Program-made: the position numbers and the translations under genes
The notes under the pieces: generated by a model
Told to the model about the DNA's origin: nothing
The model's database searches: none
The model's input: the letters and a program-made list of their open reading frames with translations, nothing else
Part shown: piece after piece, positions 1-8,228 of the stretch
Layout: every line of letters starts with the position of its first letter
Position numbering within the stretch: position 1 is the stretch's first letter
From: Micromonospora aurantiaca ATCC 27029
Lineage (GTDB): Bacteria; Actinomycetota; Actinomycetes; Mycobacteriales; Micromonosporaceae
Assembly (NCBI RefSeq): GCF_000145235.1
Contig: NC_014391.1
Coordinates: forward strand, 310,001-374,000
DNA length: 64,000 bases
Reading direction: 5' to 3'

Positions 1-349
1 ACAGCACCACCTCGTGAGCGGGGCGGGTGAGCCCGTAGCGCCGGGTGAGGCCGTGCCGGTCGACGCCGCGCAGGATGACTGTGACGTCGTACGTGCCGAT
101 CGCCTTGAGCGCCGCGTTGTAGACGGCGATCCGGGCGCGTGGCGGCACCCTCGCCCAGGCCGTCCGCCCCTGGAACAGGTCGTACCCGTGGAGTTCGGCG
201 GCTCGGTCGATGCCGTACGCCTTGGCCGCGTCCGTCATCACCTCGTCGAGTGCGGTGCTGAGCGGGATGGCCACGGCCTCCGGGACCAGAAGTGCGCCGA
301 TCCAGTACCAGCGATCGGTGTACGACTCGTCCACATAGGTCAGGAGCAC
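1..349 (-). CDS. DUF3800 family protein, C-terminus cut by window edge
   Basis: The reverse strand is open from a GTG at 349 to the window edge, and the C-terminus lies outside. The product begins VLLTYVDESYTDRWYWIGA, which matches the N-terminus of DUF3800 proteins: an early Tyr-Val-Asp-Glu-Ser block followed by a hydrophobic strand, in an RNase H-like fold. DUF3800 proteins have no firmly assigned activity and often occur in accessory regions. A TACGCT hexamer sits 6 nt upstream of the GTG, consistent with a leaderless transcript, and no Shine-Dalgarno sequence is visible. About 116 codons are present, so the ending and any further domain cannot be judged. Confidence 0.75.
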   Translation of the reverse strand, partial: MLLTYVDESYTDRWYWIGALLVPEAVAIPLSTALDEVMTDAAKAYGIDRAAELHGYDLFQGRTAWARVPPRARIAVYNAALKAIGTYDVTVILRGVDRHGLTRRYGLTRPAHEVVL

Positions 350-428
350 CCGACGAGCGTAGGCCGCTTTCCGGGCGTGGCCGCCTCGACGCGCAGGGCC
401 GCCGAATCGGCGCATTCGACCCCGGGTG

Positions 429-794
429 TCACTCCTCGGCGGGCAGCTCCGCGGCCGGGACGGTGAGGCGTACCGCGCCGTCGCCCACCGCGGCGATCCG
501 GTCGGCCAGCACGTAGACCGCGCCGGTGCGGACCAGCTCGGTGGAGACCTTGAGGTAGCCGTCGCGGAGCAGCCGGGCGGCCAGGTCGGCCGGTACGTCG
601 GGCTCCTCGGCCGCCGCCGACTCGATCAGCTCGTCCAGGCTGCTGCCCGGGTCGACCGGGGCGGGCGCCTGCACGGTCACCGCGGCCGGGTCGCCGCGCT
701 GCACGAGATCGACTGTGCCCACCTCGACGCCTGCGGAGTCGACCACCCGCATGCCGGTGGTGACCCGGGAGACGGTGTCCTGCTGCTGGCTCAT
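429..794 (-). CDS. PRC-barrel-like small protein
   Basis: This encodes a 121-aa acidic protein with no signal peptide or membrane segment. The N-terminus (about residues 12-45, with GMRVVDSAGVEVGTVDLV) and the later stretch DGYLKVSTELVRTGAVYVLAD resemble the two halves of a PRC-barrel/DUF2171-type small beta-barrel. Such proteins are common in Actinobacteria and mostly uncharacterised. The central segment is rich in Pro, Ala and Glu and looks like a flexible insert. The gene is followed closely by the DUF3800 gene on the same strand, but the 80-bp gap gives no clear operon evidence. The function is unknown. Confidence 0.7.
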   Translation of the reverse strand: MSQQQDTVSRVTTGMRVVDSAGVEVGTVDLVQRGDPAAVTVQAPAPVDPGSSLDELIESAAAEEPDVPADLAARLLRDGYLKVSTELVRTGAVYVLADRIAAVGDGAVRLTVPAAELPAEE

Positions 795-823
795 GCAGAA
801 GCGGTTCCCGGGGCGCGCGGGAG

Positions 824-1072
824 CTAAACGGAGGGGGCCCAGCCGCCCGGCGGGCGGGGGGACAGCTCGCGCCAGGTGTCGGTGCCGTCCAGCAGCGCCC
901 GGATCGTCTCCTCGGCCTCCTCGACGCTGGCGTGCTCGTAGAAGCGGGAGATCCCCTCGGCACCGCCGGCCCGCTGCTCGACGTGCCAGCGGTCGCCGTC
1001 CACCCGGAGGAAGACGTCACGCCGGGCGAGGCGTCCCCATTTCCCGTTCCACCAGTGCCTACGCTGCTCCAT
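824..1072 (-). CDS. Small conserved hypothetical protein, probable LexA target
   Basis: This encodes an 82-aa protein rich in Trp, Arg and Glu, beginning MEQRRHWWNGKWGRLARRD. I do not recognise a named domain. A predicted beta-rich N-terminal half (DVFLRVDGDRWHVEQRA) is followed by a helix (SVEEAEETIRALLDGTD) and a proline-rich end. The ATG at 1072 is preceded 6 nt upstream by TAGAGT (1084-1079 on the reverse strand), so the transcript is probably leaderless. Directly upstream of that -10 lies a perfect SOS-type box (1085-1100). A DNA-damage-related role is inferred from this regulation only. Confidence 0.7.
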   Translation of the reverse strand: MEQRRHWWNGKWGRLARRDVFLRVDGDRWHVEQRAGGAEGISRFYEHASVEEAEETIRALLDGTDTWRELSPRPPGGWAPSV

Positions 1073-1084
1073 GCCCGGACTCTA

Positions 1085-1100
1085 TCGAACATGTGTTCGA
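1085..1100. promoter_or_regulatory. SOS/LexA-type box
   Basis: The sequence TCGAACATGTGTTCGA matches the Gram-positive/mycobacterial LexA consensus TCGAAC-N4-GTTCGA without mismatch, and the symmetry extends to TATCGAAC/GTTCGATA. It abuts the -10 hexamer of the divergent-side 82-aa gene (start 1072). LexA bound here would block that promoter. The mscL gene ends at 1150 and is oriented towards the site, so only the small gene is a likely target. Confidence 0.8.
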
Positions 1101-1149
1101 TACACGTCGGCCCCCGCGAGATCGTCGCGGGGGCCGATCGGCTATGGCG

Positions 1150-1620
1150 TCAGCGCGGCGCGGGCGGCTCCTGCCGGCGGCCGAGCACGTCGTCCAGGGC
1201 GCTGCGCTGGCCGGGCGTGCCGTGGTTGCCGGCGAGCAGCGCGTCCCGGATCTCGGTGAGCAGCTTGACCTCCTCGCTGGGGGCCGAGGGCGGCGGCTCC
1301 TCGCCGCGCTTGCGCCGCTCGGCGAGCCTGTTCATCGGGTAGACGACGAGGAAGTACAGCGCCGCCGCGGTGAGCACGAACGTGATCGCCGCGTTGACGA
1401 AGGCCACCCAGTCGAACGGGATGCCCCGGAACTTCGGGGTCGAGCCGCTGAGGCCGTCCTTGCTGCCGGTGATCAGCGCGATGAACACGCGTACCAGCGG
1501 TTCCAGGAACGACTTGGTGAGCTGGGTCACCACGCCGGTGAACGCGGCGCCGATGACGACACCGACCGCCAGGTCGACGACGTTGCCGCGCATGATGAAG
1601 TCTTTGAAGCCCTTGAGCAT
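1150..1620 (-). CDS. mscL: Large-conductance mechanosensitive channel MscL
   Basis: The 156-aa product starts MLKGFKDFIMRGNVVDLAVG, the hallmark MscL N-terminus: an amphipathic S1 helix followed by TM1 with VVIGAAFTGVV. TM2 is AAITFVLTAAALYFLVVYPM, followed by a charged cytoplasmic C-terminal helix. The channel opens under membrane tension and releases solutes during hypo-osmotic shock. The open frame extends upstream to 1692, but the family start is the ATG at 1620. The C-terminal tail is longer than in E. coli, rich in Pro and charged residues, as in other actinobacterial MscL proteins. The next gene upstream is a GntR regulator on the same strand, 40 bp away. Confidence 0.95.
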   Translation of the reverse strand: MLKGFKDFIMRGNVVDLAVGVVIGAAFTGVVTQLTKSFLEPLVRVFIALITGSKDGLSGSTPKFRGIPFDWVAFVNAAITFVLTAAALYFLVVYPMNRLAERRKRGEEPPPSAPSEEVKLLTEIRDALLAGNHGTPGQRSALDDVLGRRQEPPAPR

Positions 1621-1660
1621 CCGTACTCCCGTGCCCTGATGAGTCTGCGTCGGGGACAAC

Positions 1661-2344
1661 CTATGCCCCGGCGGGCCCTTCGAGAAAAGCACCGGCCTCG
1701 ATCGCCGCCCGCTGCGGGTCGCCGGCCCGGATCGCCTCGACCAGCCGACTGTGGTCCACGTACCGCTCGGAGGTCAGCGCCTCGCCCATCGCCTGGGCCA
1801 CCGTGCTGCGCAGCGCGGCGCCGACCGAGGCGTACAGCTCGGCGAGCATGGCGTTGTGCGCGGCCGCCACCACGACCGTGTGCAGCGCGGCGTCCGCCTC
1901 CACGAACTCGTCCACCCGGCCGCCGCACCACGCGGCCTCGCGGGCCGCGAGCGCGCCGTCGAGCGCCGCCAGGTCCTCGGGGGTACGCCTCAGCGCGGCG
2001 AGCCGGGCGGCCTCCACCTCGAACGCGCGCCGGACCTCGATCACCTCGGTCATCCGGTCGTCGGTGAGCCGGCGGGCCACCACCGGCGCCAGCTCGTCGG
2101 TCGACACCACGTAGGTGCCGGAGCCCTGCCGGCACTCCAGCACCCCGGCGTGCACGAGCGCGCGGACCGCCTCGCGGACCGTGTTCCGCCCGACGCCGAG
2201 CGCGGCGACCAGTTGCGGCTCGGTGGGGATGCGCCCGCCCACCGGCCACTCGCCGCCGAGGATCCGTTCCCGGAGCTGCTCGATCGTCTGCCGGACCCGG
2301 TGACCGCGCGGAGGCACGGCGACGGAATCCACGGCGGGTGTCAC
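1661..2344 (-). CDS. GntR-family regulator, FadR/FCD subfamily
   Basis: This 227-aa protein has an N-terminal winged helix (residues about 12-80; LRERILGGEWPVGGRIPTEP and VGRNTVREAVRALVHAGVLE are the GntR signature). A C-terminal all-helical FCD ligand-binding domain follows (residues about 95-220). FCD proteins usually bind small carboxylates through metal-coordinating Asp/His residues and repress neighbouring catabolic or transport genes. The start is GTG at 2344. It diverges from the MFS transporter at 2394 across a 49-bp gap, so that transporter is the likely target. A weak dyad ATTCAT-CCC-ATGATT at 2364-2378 could be the operator, but this is not certain. Confidence 0.88.
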   Translation of the reverse strand: MTPAVDSVAVPPRGHRVRQTIEQLRERILGGEWPVGGRIPTEPQLVAALGVGRNTVREAVRALVHAGVLECRQGSGTYVVSTDELAPVVARRLTDDRMTEVIEVRRAFEVEAARLAALRRTPEDLAALDGALAAREAAWCGGRVDEFVEADAALHTVVVAAAHNAMLAELYASVGAALRSTVAQAMGEALTSERYVDHSRLVEAIRAGDPQRAAIEAGAFLEGPAGA

Positions 2345-2393
2345 CGGTTACACCTCGTGCCGAAATTCATCCCATGATTGTAGGTTCGAGGTC

Positions 2394-3662
2394 ATGACTC
2401 CGCCACCTGCGCCCGCCGCGACAGTGCCCGCCCCCGGCGTCACACCCGCGGCGGGCCCCGCCCCGGCGGCCGGCCCGGTCCGGGGCGGTCTGCTCGTGCT
2501 CGCCGGGATGCTGCTCGTCGCGCTGAACCTGCGGGCCGCGGTGACCAGCCTCGGCGCCCTGCTCGACGAGATCCGGGTCGGCCTGGGCCTCTCCGGCGCG
2601 ATGGCCGGCCTGGTCACCACGCTGCCCACCATCGCCTTCGCCGGACTCGGCGCGCTCACCCCGTGGCTGGTCCGCCGCTGGGCCGCGCCCCGGGTGCTGG
2701 TGGTGGCCATGGTGGCGCTCACCGTCGGGCAGGTGCTGCGCGCGGTCACCGGCTCGGCGGCGGTCTTCGTGCTCACCAGCGCGCTCGCGCTGGCCGGCAT
2801 CGCGGTGGCGAACATCCTGCTGCCGATGCTCGTCAAGCAGCACTTCCCGCACCGCACCGGATTGGTCACCGGGGCGTACACGATGGCCCTGACTGTGGGC
2901 ACGACGGTGGCCGCCGCCTCCGCCGTGCCGGTCGCGCACGCGTTCGGCTCCTGGCGGGCCGGACTCGGCATCTGGGCCGGGCTGGCCGCGCTGGCCGTAC
3001 TCCCGTGGGTGCCGCTGGCGCTGCGCGCCCGCGCCGCGCGACGGGCCGCGCCCCCGGCGGTGGCGGTCGCCGCCCCGGCCCGCGTGCAGCCGGGGCGGAC
3101 CCGGCTCGGCTGGGCCATGGCGGTCTACTTCGGGGCGCAGTCGCTCAGCGGGTACGCGATCATGGGCTGGCTGGCCCAGCTCTTCCGGGACGCCGGATAC
3201 CGGCCGGAGACGGCCGGGCTGCTGCTCGCCGGGGTGACCGCGCTGGGCGTGCCGGTGGCGCTGATGATGCCGGCGCTCGCCGGACGGCTGGCCACGCTCC
3301 GCCCGCTGGTGCTGTCGCTGACCGTGTTCTCCGCCGCCGCGTACGCCGGGCTGGCGCTCGCCCCGCACGGCCTGGCGCCGCTGTGGGTGCTGCTGCTGGC
3401 GCTCGGCCAGGGCGCGTTCCCGCTCATCCTGACCACGATCGGGCTGCGCGCCCGGACCGCCGAGGGCACCGTGGCGCTGTCCGCGTTCGCGCAGAGCACC
3501 GGGTACGTGATCGCGGCTCTCGGGCCGCTGCTGGTGGGCATCCTCTACGAGGCGACAGGCGGCTGGACCGCCCCGATCGGCTTCCTGCTGGTGGCGCTGG
3601 CCGTGCAGACGGCGGCGGGCATGGTGATCGCCCGTCCCCGCTACATCGAGGACGAGCGCTGA
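2394..3662 (+). CDS. MFS transporter, CynX/NimT family
   Basis: This 422-aa protein has twelve predicted membrane helices after an unusually Pro/Ala-rich 30-residue N-terminal tail. The first helix carries LNLRAAVTSLG, and the protein resembles the CynX/NimT (cyanate or nitroimidazole) branch of the major facilitator superfamily. The substrate cannot be read from the sequence. The ATG at 2394 follows TAGGTT (2381-2386) by 7 nt, suggesting a leaderless transcript. Its divergent GntR neighbour is the probable repressor. The stop is 10 bp from the end of the convergent STAS gene. Confidence 0.88.
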   Translation: MTPPPAPAATVPAPGVTPAAGPAPAAGPVRGGLLVLAGMLLVALNLRAAVTSLGALLDEIRVGLGLSGAMAGLVTTLPTIAFAGLGALTPWLVRRWAAPRVLVVAMVALTVGQVLRAVTGSAAVFVLTSALALAGIAVANILLPMLVKQHFPHRTGLVTGAYTMALTVGTTVAAASAVPVAHAFGSWRAGLGIWAGLAALAVLPWVPLALRARAARRAAPPAVAVAAPARVQPGRTRLGWAMAVYFGAQSLSGYAIMGWLAQLFRDAGYRPETAGLLLAGVTALGVPVALMMPALAGRLATLRPLVLSLTVFSAAAYAGLALAPHGLAPLWVLLLALGQGAFPLILTTIGLRARTAEGTVALSAFAQSTGYVIAALGPLLVGILYEATGGWTAPIGFLLVALAVQTAAGMVIARPRYIEDER

Positions 3663-3672
3663 GCGGGATCGG

Positions 3673-4029
3673 TCAGGAGGAGGCCGGGGTGGGATCGCCC
3701 GCGACGGCCTGCTCGACCGTCGGGTACGTGTGCAGCACCTCGACCAGGCCGCTGACCTCGAGGATGCGCAGCACGCCGCGCTGCGGGGCGGCCAGCCGGA
3801 CCACGCCGCCCGCCTCGTCGCAGTTGTTCTTCGCCCGGACGAACACGGACAGACCGGTGGAGTCGCAGAACGACACCTCGGCCAGGTCGAAGACCAGGCG
3901 GTTGCGCCCCTTGTCCAGCAGATCCGTGATCTGGTCCTGCAGTTGCGGTGCCGTGGCCATGTCCAGCTCGCCCGCGACCGACACGACGACCACGTCGCCG
4001 TGCTGTTCCGTGTGCACCGTCAAGGACAT
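3673..4029 (-). CDS. STAS-domain anti-sigma factor antagonist
   Basis: This 118-aa single STAS domain resembles RsbV/SpoIIAA. The phosphorylation-site motif FCDSTGLSVFV is intact, with Ser57 as the expected phospho-acceptor. In partner switching, the dephosphorylated form binds an RsbW/SpoIIAB-type kinase and frees a sigma factor or other client. No sigma factor or dedicated anti-sigma factor is adjacent. The gene lies divergently 159 bp upstream of the RsbR-like operon, so cross-talk with those proteins is plausible but unproven. A final GDPTPASS tail is probably disordered. Confidence 0.92.
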   Translation of the reverse strand: MSLTVHTEQHGDVVVVSVAGELDMATAPQLQDQITDLLDKGRNRLVFDLAEVSFCDSTGLSVFVRAKNNCDEAGGVVRLAAPQRGVLRILEVSGLVEVLHTYPTVEQAVAGDPTPASS

Positions 4030-4188
4030 ACGTCGACCTCCTGTGTTCGGGGAAACGGTATCCCACGACGGGCGCGCCGCGCAGAACGGGAGCCGTCACG
4101 GGTGCGGCCGATCATTCTTTGCTGCGCGACAAGTACCGCGTCAGCCTCCGGTGATAGAGTCCGCCCGTCCAAATCAGGGAGGTCAACC

Positions 4189-5049
4189 ATGGCGTTGAGC
4201 GCCGAACAGGGTGATCGGCTCGCCCACCTGCTCACCGAGCACGCGGAGCGGTTGACCAGTCGCTGGACCGAGATCGTCGCCGGTTCGCTGCGTGGTCGTC
4301 TGAGCCGCGCCGAGCTGGCTCGCCAGATGCAGGAGCTGCACCGCGCGCTGGTCGACGTCGGCCGGCACGGCGTCTCCGACCTGGCCGGCGAGCACGGCGG
4401 TGAGCTGCGCGCGGTGCTGTCCGAGCTGTCCACGAACCGGGCCCGGCAGGGGTTCTCCGCGACCGAGACCGCGATCAGCGTCTTCGCGTTGAAGGAAGCC
4501 CTGCTGGAGCTGATGGAGGAGGAGAAGGGTGACGGCACTCTGCGTGACTTCGTCGCCTACTCCGCGCTCGTCGACCAGATGGGCCTGTTCACCTTCGAGA
4601 CGTTCGTCCGGGCCCGGGAGAGCCTGATCGCCGACCAGGCGGAGCAGCTACTGGAACTCTCCACCCCGGTGGTCAAGCTCTGGGAGGGCGTGGTCGCCGT
4701 CCCGCTGGTCGGGACGCTGGACTCGGCCCGCGCCCAGGTGGTGATGGAGCGGCTGCTCCAGACGCTCGTCGACACCGGCTCGCCGTACGCGATCATCGAC
4801 ATCACCGGCGTACCGGCGGTGGACACGCAGGTCGCGCAGCACATCCTCAAGACCGTGGTGGCCGCCCGGCTGATGGGCGCCGACTGCATCATCTCCGGCA
4901 TCCGCCCGCAGATCGCCCAGACGATCGTGGCCCTCGGTATCGAGTTCGGTGACATCGCCACCAAGGCGAGCCTCGCCGACGCGCTGCGCCACGTGCTGCG
5001 CCTGACCGGGGTCGAGACCACCGCTCGCCGCCCGCGCCGGGAGTCCTGA
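4189..5049 (+). CDS. rsbR: RsbR-like stressosome scaffold protein (RsbRD + STAS)
   Basis: The 286-aa product has an N-terminal helical RsbRD-type sensor domain (residues about 10-150) and a C-terminal STAS domain (about 165-280). Thr213 in VDTQVAQH aligns with a phospho-threonine region of RsbR, and IISGIRPQIAQTIV is the typical following block. RsbR and RsbS form the stressosome core, which sequesters RsbT until stress. The ATG at 4189 has a good AGGGAGG site just upstream. An upstream-open frame back to 3730 is not used. The stop overlaps the ATG of the RsbS-like gene (TGATG), showing translational coupling. Confidence 0.92.
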   Translation: MALSAEQGDRLAHLLTEHAERLTSRWTEIVAGSLRGRLSRAELARQMQELHRALVDVGRHGVSDLAGEHGGELRAVLSELSTNRARQGFSATETAISVFALKEALLELMEEEKGDGTLRDFVAYSALVDQMGLFTFETFVRARESLIADQAEQLLELSTPVVKLWEGVVAVPLVGTLDSARAQVVMERLLQTLVDTGSPYAIIDITGVPAVDTQVAQHILKTVVAARLMGADCIISGIRPQIAQTIVALGIEFGDIATKASLADALRHVLRLTGVETTARRPRRES

Positions 5050-5459
5050 TGGAACGGGTGCCGATCCTCAAGATCGGCGACATCCTGCTGGTCTCCATCC
5101 AGGTCGACATGTCCGACCAGACGGCGGTCCAGTTGCAGGAGGACCTGGCCGAGCGGATCGTCGCCACCGGCTGCCACGGCGTGATCATCGACATCACGGC
5201 GCTGGACATCGTCGACTCCTTCGTCGGCCGGATGCTGTCCACCATCGCGTCCATCTCGAAAGTGCTGGACGCCGAGACGGTGGTGGTCGGCATGCGCCCG
5301 GCCGTCGCCATCACGCTCGTCGAGCTGGGGCTGTCGCTCAACGGCATCCGTACCGCGCTGAACGTCGAGCGCGGCATGGAGCTGATCGCGGCCAGCCGCG
5401 CCGACGAGTGGGACGAGGCGGCCGACGACGAGGACACCGAGACGACGGCGACGGCATGA
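5049..5459 (+). CDS. rsbS: RsbS-like stressosome STAS protein
   Basis: This 136-aa STAS protein has the RsbS signature DIVDSFVGRML, with Ser57 as the expected RsbT phosphorylation site. It begins MERVPILKIGDILLVSIQVD, typical of RsbS, but carries an extra acidic C-terminal tail of about 20 residues (rich in Asp, Glu and Thr). It would form the stressosome core with the upstream RsbR-like protein and inhibit the RsbT-like kinase encoded next. The ATG overlaps the preceding stop codon by one base, and the following ATG overlaps its own stop. Confidence 0.93.
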   Translation: MERVPILKIGDILLVSIQVDMSDQTAVQLQEDLAERIVATGCHGVIIDITALDIVDSFVGRMLSTIASISKVLDAETVVVGMRPAVAITLVELGLSLNGIRTALNVERGMELIAASRADEWDEAADDEDTETTATA

Positions 5460-5875
5460 CCACGGGCGTCGACCTGGGTGTGCCGGCGACCCAGGCGATC
5501 CGCAGCGACGAGGACGTGGTGCGGGTCCGGCAGTTGGCGCGTACCACAGCCGTCGCGGTCCGCCTCTCCCTGGTGGACCAGACGAAGCTCGTCACCGCCG
5601 CCAGCGAGCTGGCCCGCAACACGCTGATCTACGGTGGCGGGGGCAGCGCCGAGGTGAGCACCGTGTCCGACGGCCGCCGGCGCGGCGTGCGGATCGTCTT
5701 CGCCGACGAGGGCCCGGGCATCCCCGACCTCGACCTGGCGCTCACCGACGGCTACACCACCGGCGGCGGGCTGGGCCTGGGACTGAGCGGCGCCCGCCGG
5801 CTCGTCGACGACTTCGACATCCGGACGGCTGTCGGCGAGGGGACGCGGATCACCGTCACCAAGTGGTCGCGATGA
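5456..5875 (+). CDS. rsbT: RsbT-like serine kinase / switch protein
   Basis: This 139-aa protein has a GHKL ATPase (HATPase_c) fold. The N-box is ASELARNTLIYGG, the G1 box is DEGPGIPD and the G2 region is GLGLGLSGARRLVDDF. RsbT phosphorylates RsbS and RsbR, leaves the stressosome, and then activates a PP2C phosphatase. The ATG at 5456 overlaps the stop of rsbS (ATGA). The order R-S-T is the conserved stressosome module order. Its activation target is probably one of the two PP2C-containing proteins encoded downstream. Confidence 0.93.
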   Translation: MTTGVDLGVPATQAIRSDEDVVRVRQLARTTAVAVRLSLVDQTKLVTAASELARNTLIYGGGGSAEVSTVSDGRRRGVRIVFADEGPGIPDLDLALTDGYTTGGGLGLGLSGARRLVDDFDIRTAVGEGTRITVTKWSR

Positions 5876-6885
5876 TCGCCGACGTGGTGCCCGACCACGG
5901 CATCTGGTTCCGGGTCGACACCGGCGCGACCGCCGGCAGCGTACGCCGGGCGGCCGAGCGTCTCGGCCGGCAGCTCGAACTGAGCGCGGCGCGCGTCGCG
6001 GACCTGGCCATCGTCACCGCCGAGATCACCAGCAACCTGGTCAAGCACGCCCGCGAGGGCACGCTCCTGATGCGTCCGGCACGCCGGGGCGGGCGGGCCG
6101 GCGTGGAGCTGGTCGCGATCGACTCCGGCCCCGGCATGGCCGACCTCACGCTCTCCTCCGCCGACGGCCACTCCACCGCCGGCACGCTCGGCATCGGGCT
6201 CGGCGCGATCACCCGGCAGTCGAGCCGGTTCGACGGCTACTCGTCGCCGGGGCGGGGCACGGTCCTGGTCGTCCAGGTCTGGGACGCCGCACCGCCGGAG
6301 CCGGACTGGGCGGGCGGGCTGGCCCGGCCGATCACCGGCGAGCAGACGAGCGGCGACGGGTACGCGGTGCGTCAGGTCGGCGGCCGGCGGCAGGTGCTGG
6401 TCTCCGACGGGCTGGGCCACGGGCCGCTCGCCGCCGCCGCCACAGGTGCCGCCGTGTCCGCGTTCCGTTCGGCGCCGGACGGGCCGCCGGACGTCGTGGT
6501 GCGGCACCTGCACGCCGCCATCTCGCACACCCGGGGCGCCGCGCTCGCGGTGGCCGAACCGGATCCGGCCGCCGGAGTGCTCCGCTACGCCGGGCTGGGC
6601 AACATCGCCGCGATGATCGTCGCGCCGGGCGAGCGGCGGCGCGGGCTGGTCTCGCTGCCGGGCATCGCCGGGCACCAGCGTCCGGCGATCCGCGGGTACG
6701 ACTACCCCTTCTCGCGCGACGCCACCCTGGTCATGCACAGTGACGGAGTGGTGGACCGCTGGGATCTGGACGACTATCCCGGGCTCGCCGGCCGCAACCC
6801 GCTGCTGGCCGCCGCGACCCTGCTGCGCGACGCCGGTGTCCGCCGTGACGACGCCTGCGTCCTGGTGGCCCGGGGGGCGGCATGA
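5872..6885 (+). CDS. HATPase-PP2C (SpoIIE-type) fusion, RsbX-like
   Basis: The 337-aa product has two domains. Residues about 10-135 form an RsbT/RsbW-like ATPase (N-box EITSNLVKHA, G1 box DSGPGM). Residues about 150-335 form a small SpoIIE/PP2C-like phosphatase (VSDGLGHGPLAAAATG and MHSDGVVDRW hold metal-binding Asp residues). RsbX in Bacillus resets the stressosome by dephosphorylating RsbR and RsbS, and this gene sits where rsbX-like genes occur in other rsbRST modules. The start is taken as the ATG at 5872, which overlaps the rsbT stop (ATGA). A GTG at 5863 is the alternative. Confidence 0.88.
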   Translation: MIADVVPDHGIWFRVDTGATAGSVRRAAERLGRQLELSAARVADLAIVTAEITSNLVKHAREGTLLMRPARRGGRAGVELVAIDSGPGMADLTLSSADGHSTAGTLGIGLGAITRQSSRFDGYSSPGRGTVLVVQVWDAAPPEPDWAGGLARPITGEQTSGDGYAVRQVGGRRQVLVSDGLGHGPLAAAATGAAVSAFRSAPDGPPDVVVRHLHAAISHTRGAALAVAEPDPAAGVLRYAGLGNIAAMIVAPGERRRGLVSLPGIAGHQRPAIRGYDYPFSRDATLVMHSDGVVDRWDLDDYPGLAGRNPLLAAATLLRDAGVRRDDACVLVARGAA

Positions 6886-8228
6886 CCGAGCCCCTCCTGC
6901 ACCTCGCGCTCCGGGTGGAGCAGGACATCTTCCTGGTCCGGCAGCGTGGCCGGGAGGTGGCCGCGGCGGTCGGGCTGGAACATCAGGACCAGGTACGGAT
7001 CGCCACCGCGCTCAGCGAGGTGGCCCGGGAACTGTTGCACGGGGCCGACGGCGCGGACGTGACGTTCGCCCTCGACCGGGACGCGGTCGGCCGCCGGGTC
7101 CTCCAGGTGGACCTGTCGCCGCTGCGTCCGCTCCCCGGTGGACGGTACGAGCCGCAGTCCGGCGCCGTCGCGCGTCTGGTGGACACGTTGCGGGTGGTGG
7201 CCGTCGAGGGCGATACCGTCGTGAGGATGTCCCGACGAGTGCCCGACCACGCCGAGGAGCTGACGGCCGAGCGCGCCGCCGAGCTCCGCGCCGAGCTGGC
7301 CGAGCGCGCGCCGGGTTCCGCGCTGGACGAGTTGGCCGCCCAGAACGCGCAGCTCATCGCCGCCCTCGACGAGGTACGCAGCCAGCGCGACGAGCTGGCG
7401 GTGCTGAACTCCGAACTCCAGGAGACCAACCACGGCGTGATGGCGCTCTACAACCAGCTCACCGAGGAGCTGGAGGAGACCAACCGCGGTGTGGTGGCGC
7501 TCTACGCCGAACTGGACGAGAAGTCCGCCCAGCTGCGGGCCGCGAGCGAGTCGAAGAGCCGGTTCCTGGCGAACGTCAGCCACGAGCTGCGCGCCCCGGT
7601 CACCGCGATCATCGGCCTGGCCCGGCTGCTCGCCGACTCCGCCTCCGACCCGCTCACCGGCGAGCAGGCCCGTCAGGTGGGGCTGATCCGCTCCTCGGCG
7701 GGCGACCTGCTGGGGCTGGTCAACGAGCTGCTCGACCTGGCCAAGGCGGAGTCGGGCCGGATCGAGCCGGACTGGTCCGACGTCGATCTGCGCGCCGTGT
7801 TCGGGCAGTTGCGCGGCACGCTGCGGGCGCTCGCCGCGCGCCCCGAGGTGGAGCTGGTGGTCGAGGAACCGCCGGCCCCGGCCACTGTGCGCTCGGACGA
7901 GGTGCTGCTCGCCCAGGTGCTGCGCAACCTGCTGCACAACGGACTGAAGTTCACCGAACGCGGCGAGGTGCGCCTGCGCGCCGAGCGCCGCGGCGGCCAG
8001 TGGACGCTGTCGGTCACCGACACCGGCGTGGGCATCCCGCCGGAGCTGCACGAACGGGTCTTCGAGGAGTTCTACCAGGTGCCCGGCACGACGCGGGTCG
8101 GTGGCACCGGGCTCGGCCTGCCGTACGCGCGCCGGCTGATCACGCTGCTCGGCGGGACGCTGGAGCTGACCAGCGAACCCGGCCGGGGCAGCACGTTCAC
8201 AGTGGTCCTCCCCGCGGGCGGAGCGTGA
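6882..8228 (+). CDS. Cytosolic sensor histidine kinase with RsbW-like N-terminus
   Basis: This 448-aa protein has no membrane helix. Residues about 1-120 resemble an RsbW/RsbT-type ATPase fold but lack a clear G1 box, so this part may only bind partners. A long coiled coil (about 125-225) repeats an EETN(R/H)GV(V/M)ALY motif. HisKA follows with His234 in SHELRAPVTAIIG, then HATPase_c (NLLHNGLKF, DTGVGIPPE, GGTGLGLPYARRL). It probably reads the state of the stressosome proteins and phosphorylates the receiver protein encoded next. Both gene boundaries overlap by four bases (ATGA and GTGA). Confidence 0.9.
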   Translation: MTEPLLHLALRVEQDIFLVRQRGREVAAAVGLEHQDQVRIATALSEVARELLHGADGADVTFALDRDAVGRRVLQVDLSPLRPLPGGRYEPQSGAVARLVDTLRVVAVEGDTVVRMSRRVPDHAEELTAERAAELRAELAERAPGSALDELAAQNAQLIAALDEVRSQRDELAVLNSELQETNHGVMALYNQLTEELEETNRGVVALYAELDEKSAQLRAASESKSRFLANVSHELRAPVTAIIGLARLLADSASDPLTGEQARQVGLIRSSAGDLLGLVNELLDLAKAESGRIEPDWSDVDLRAVFGQLRGTLRALAARPEVELVVEEPPAPATVRSDEVLLAQVLRNLLHNGLKFTERGEVRLRAERRGGQWTLSVTDTGVGIPPELHERVFEEFYQVPGTTRVGGTGLGLPYARRLITLLGGTLELTSEPGRGSTFTVVLPAGGA

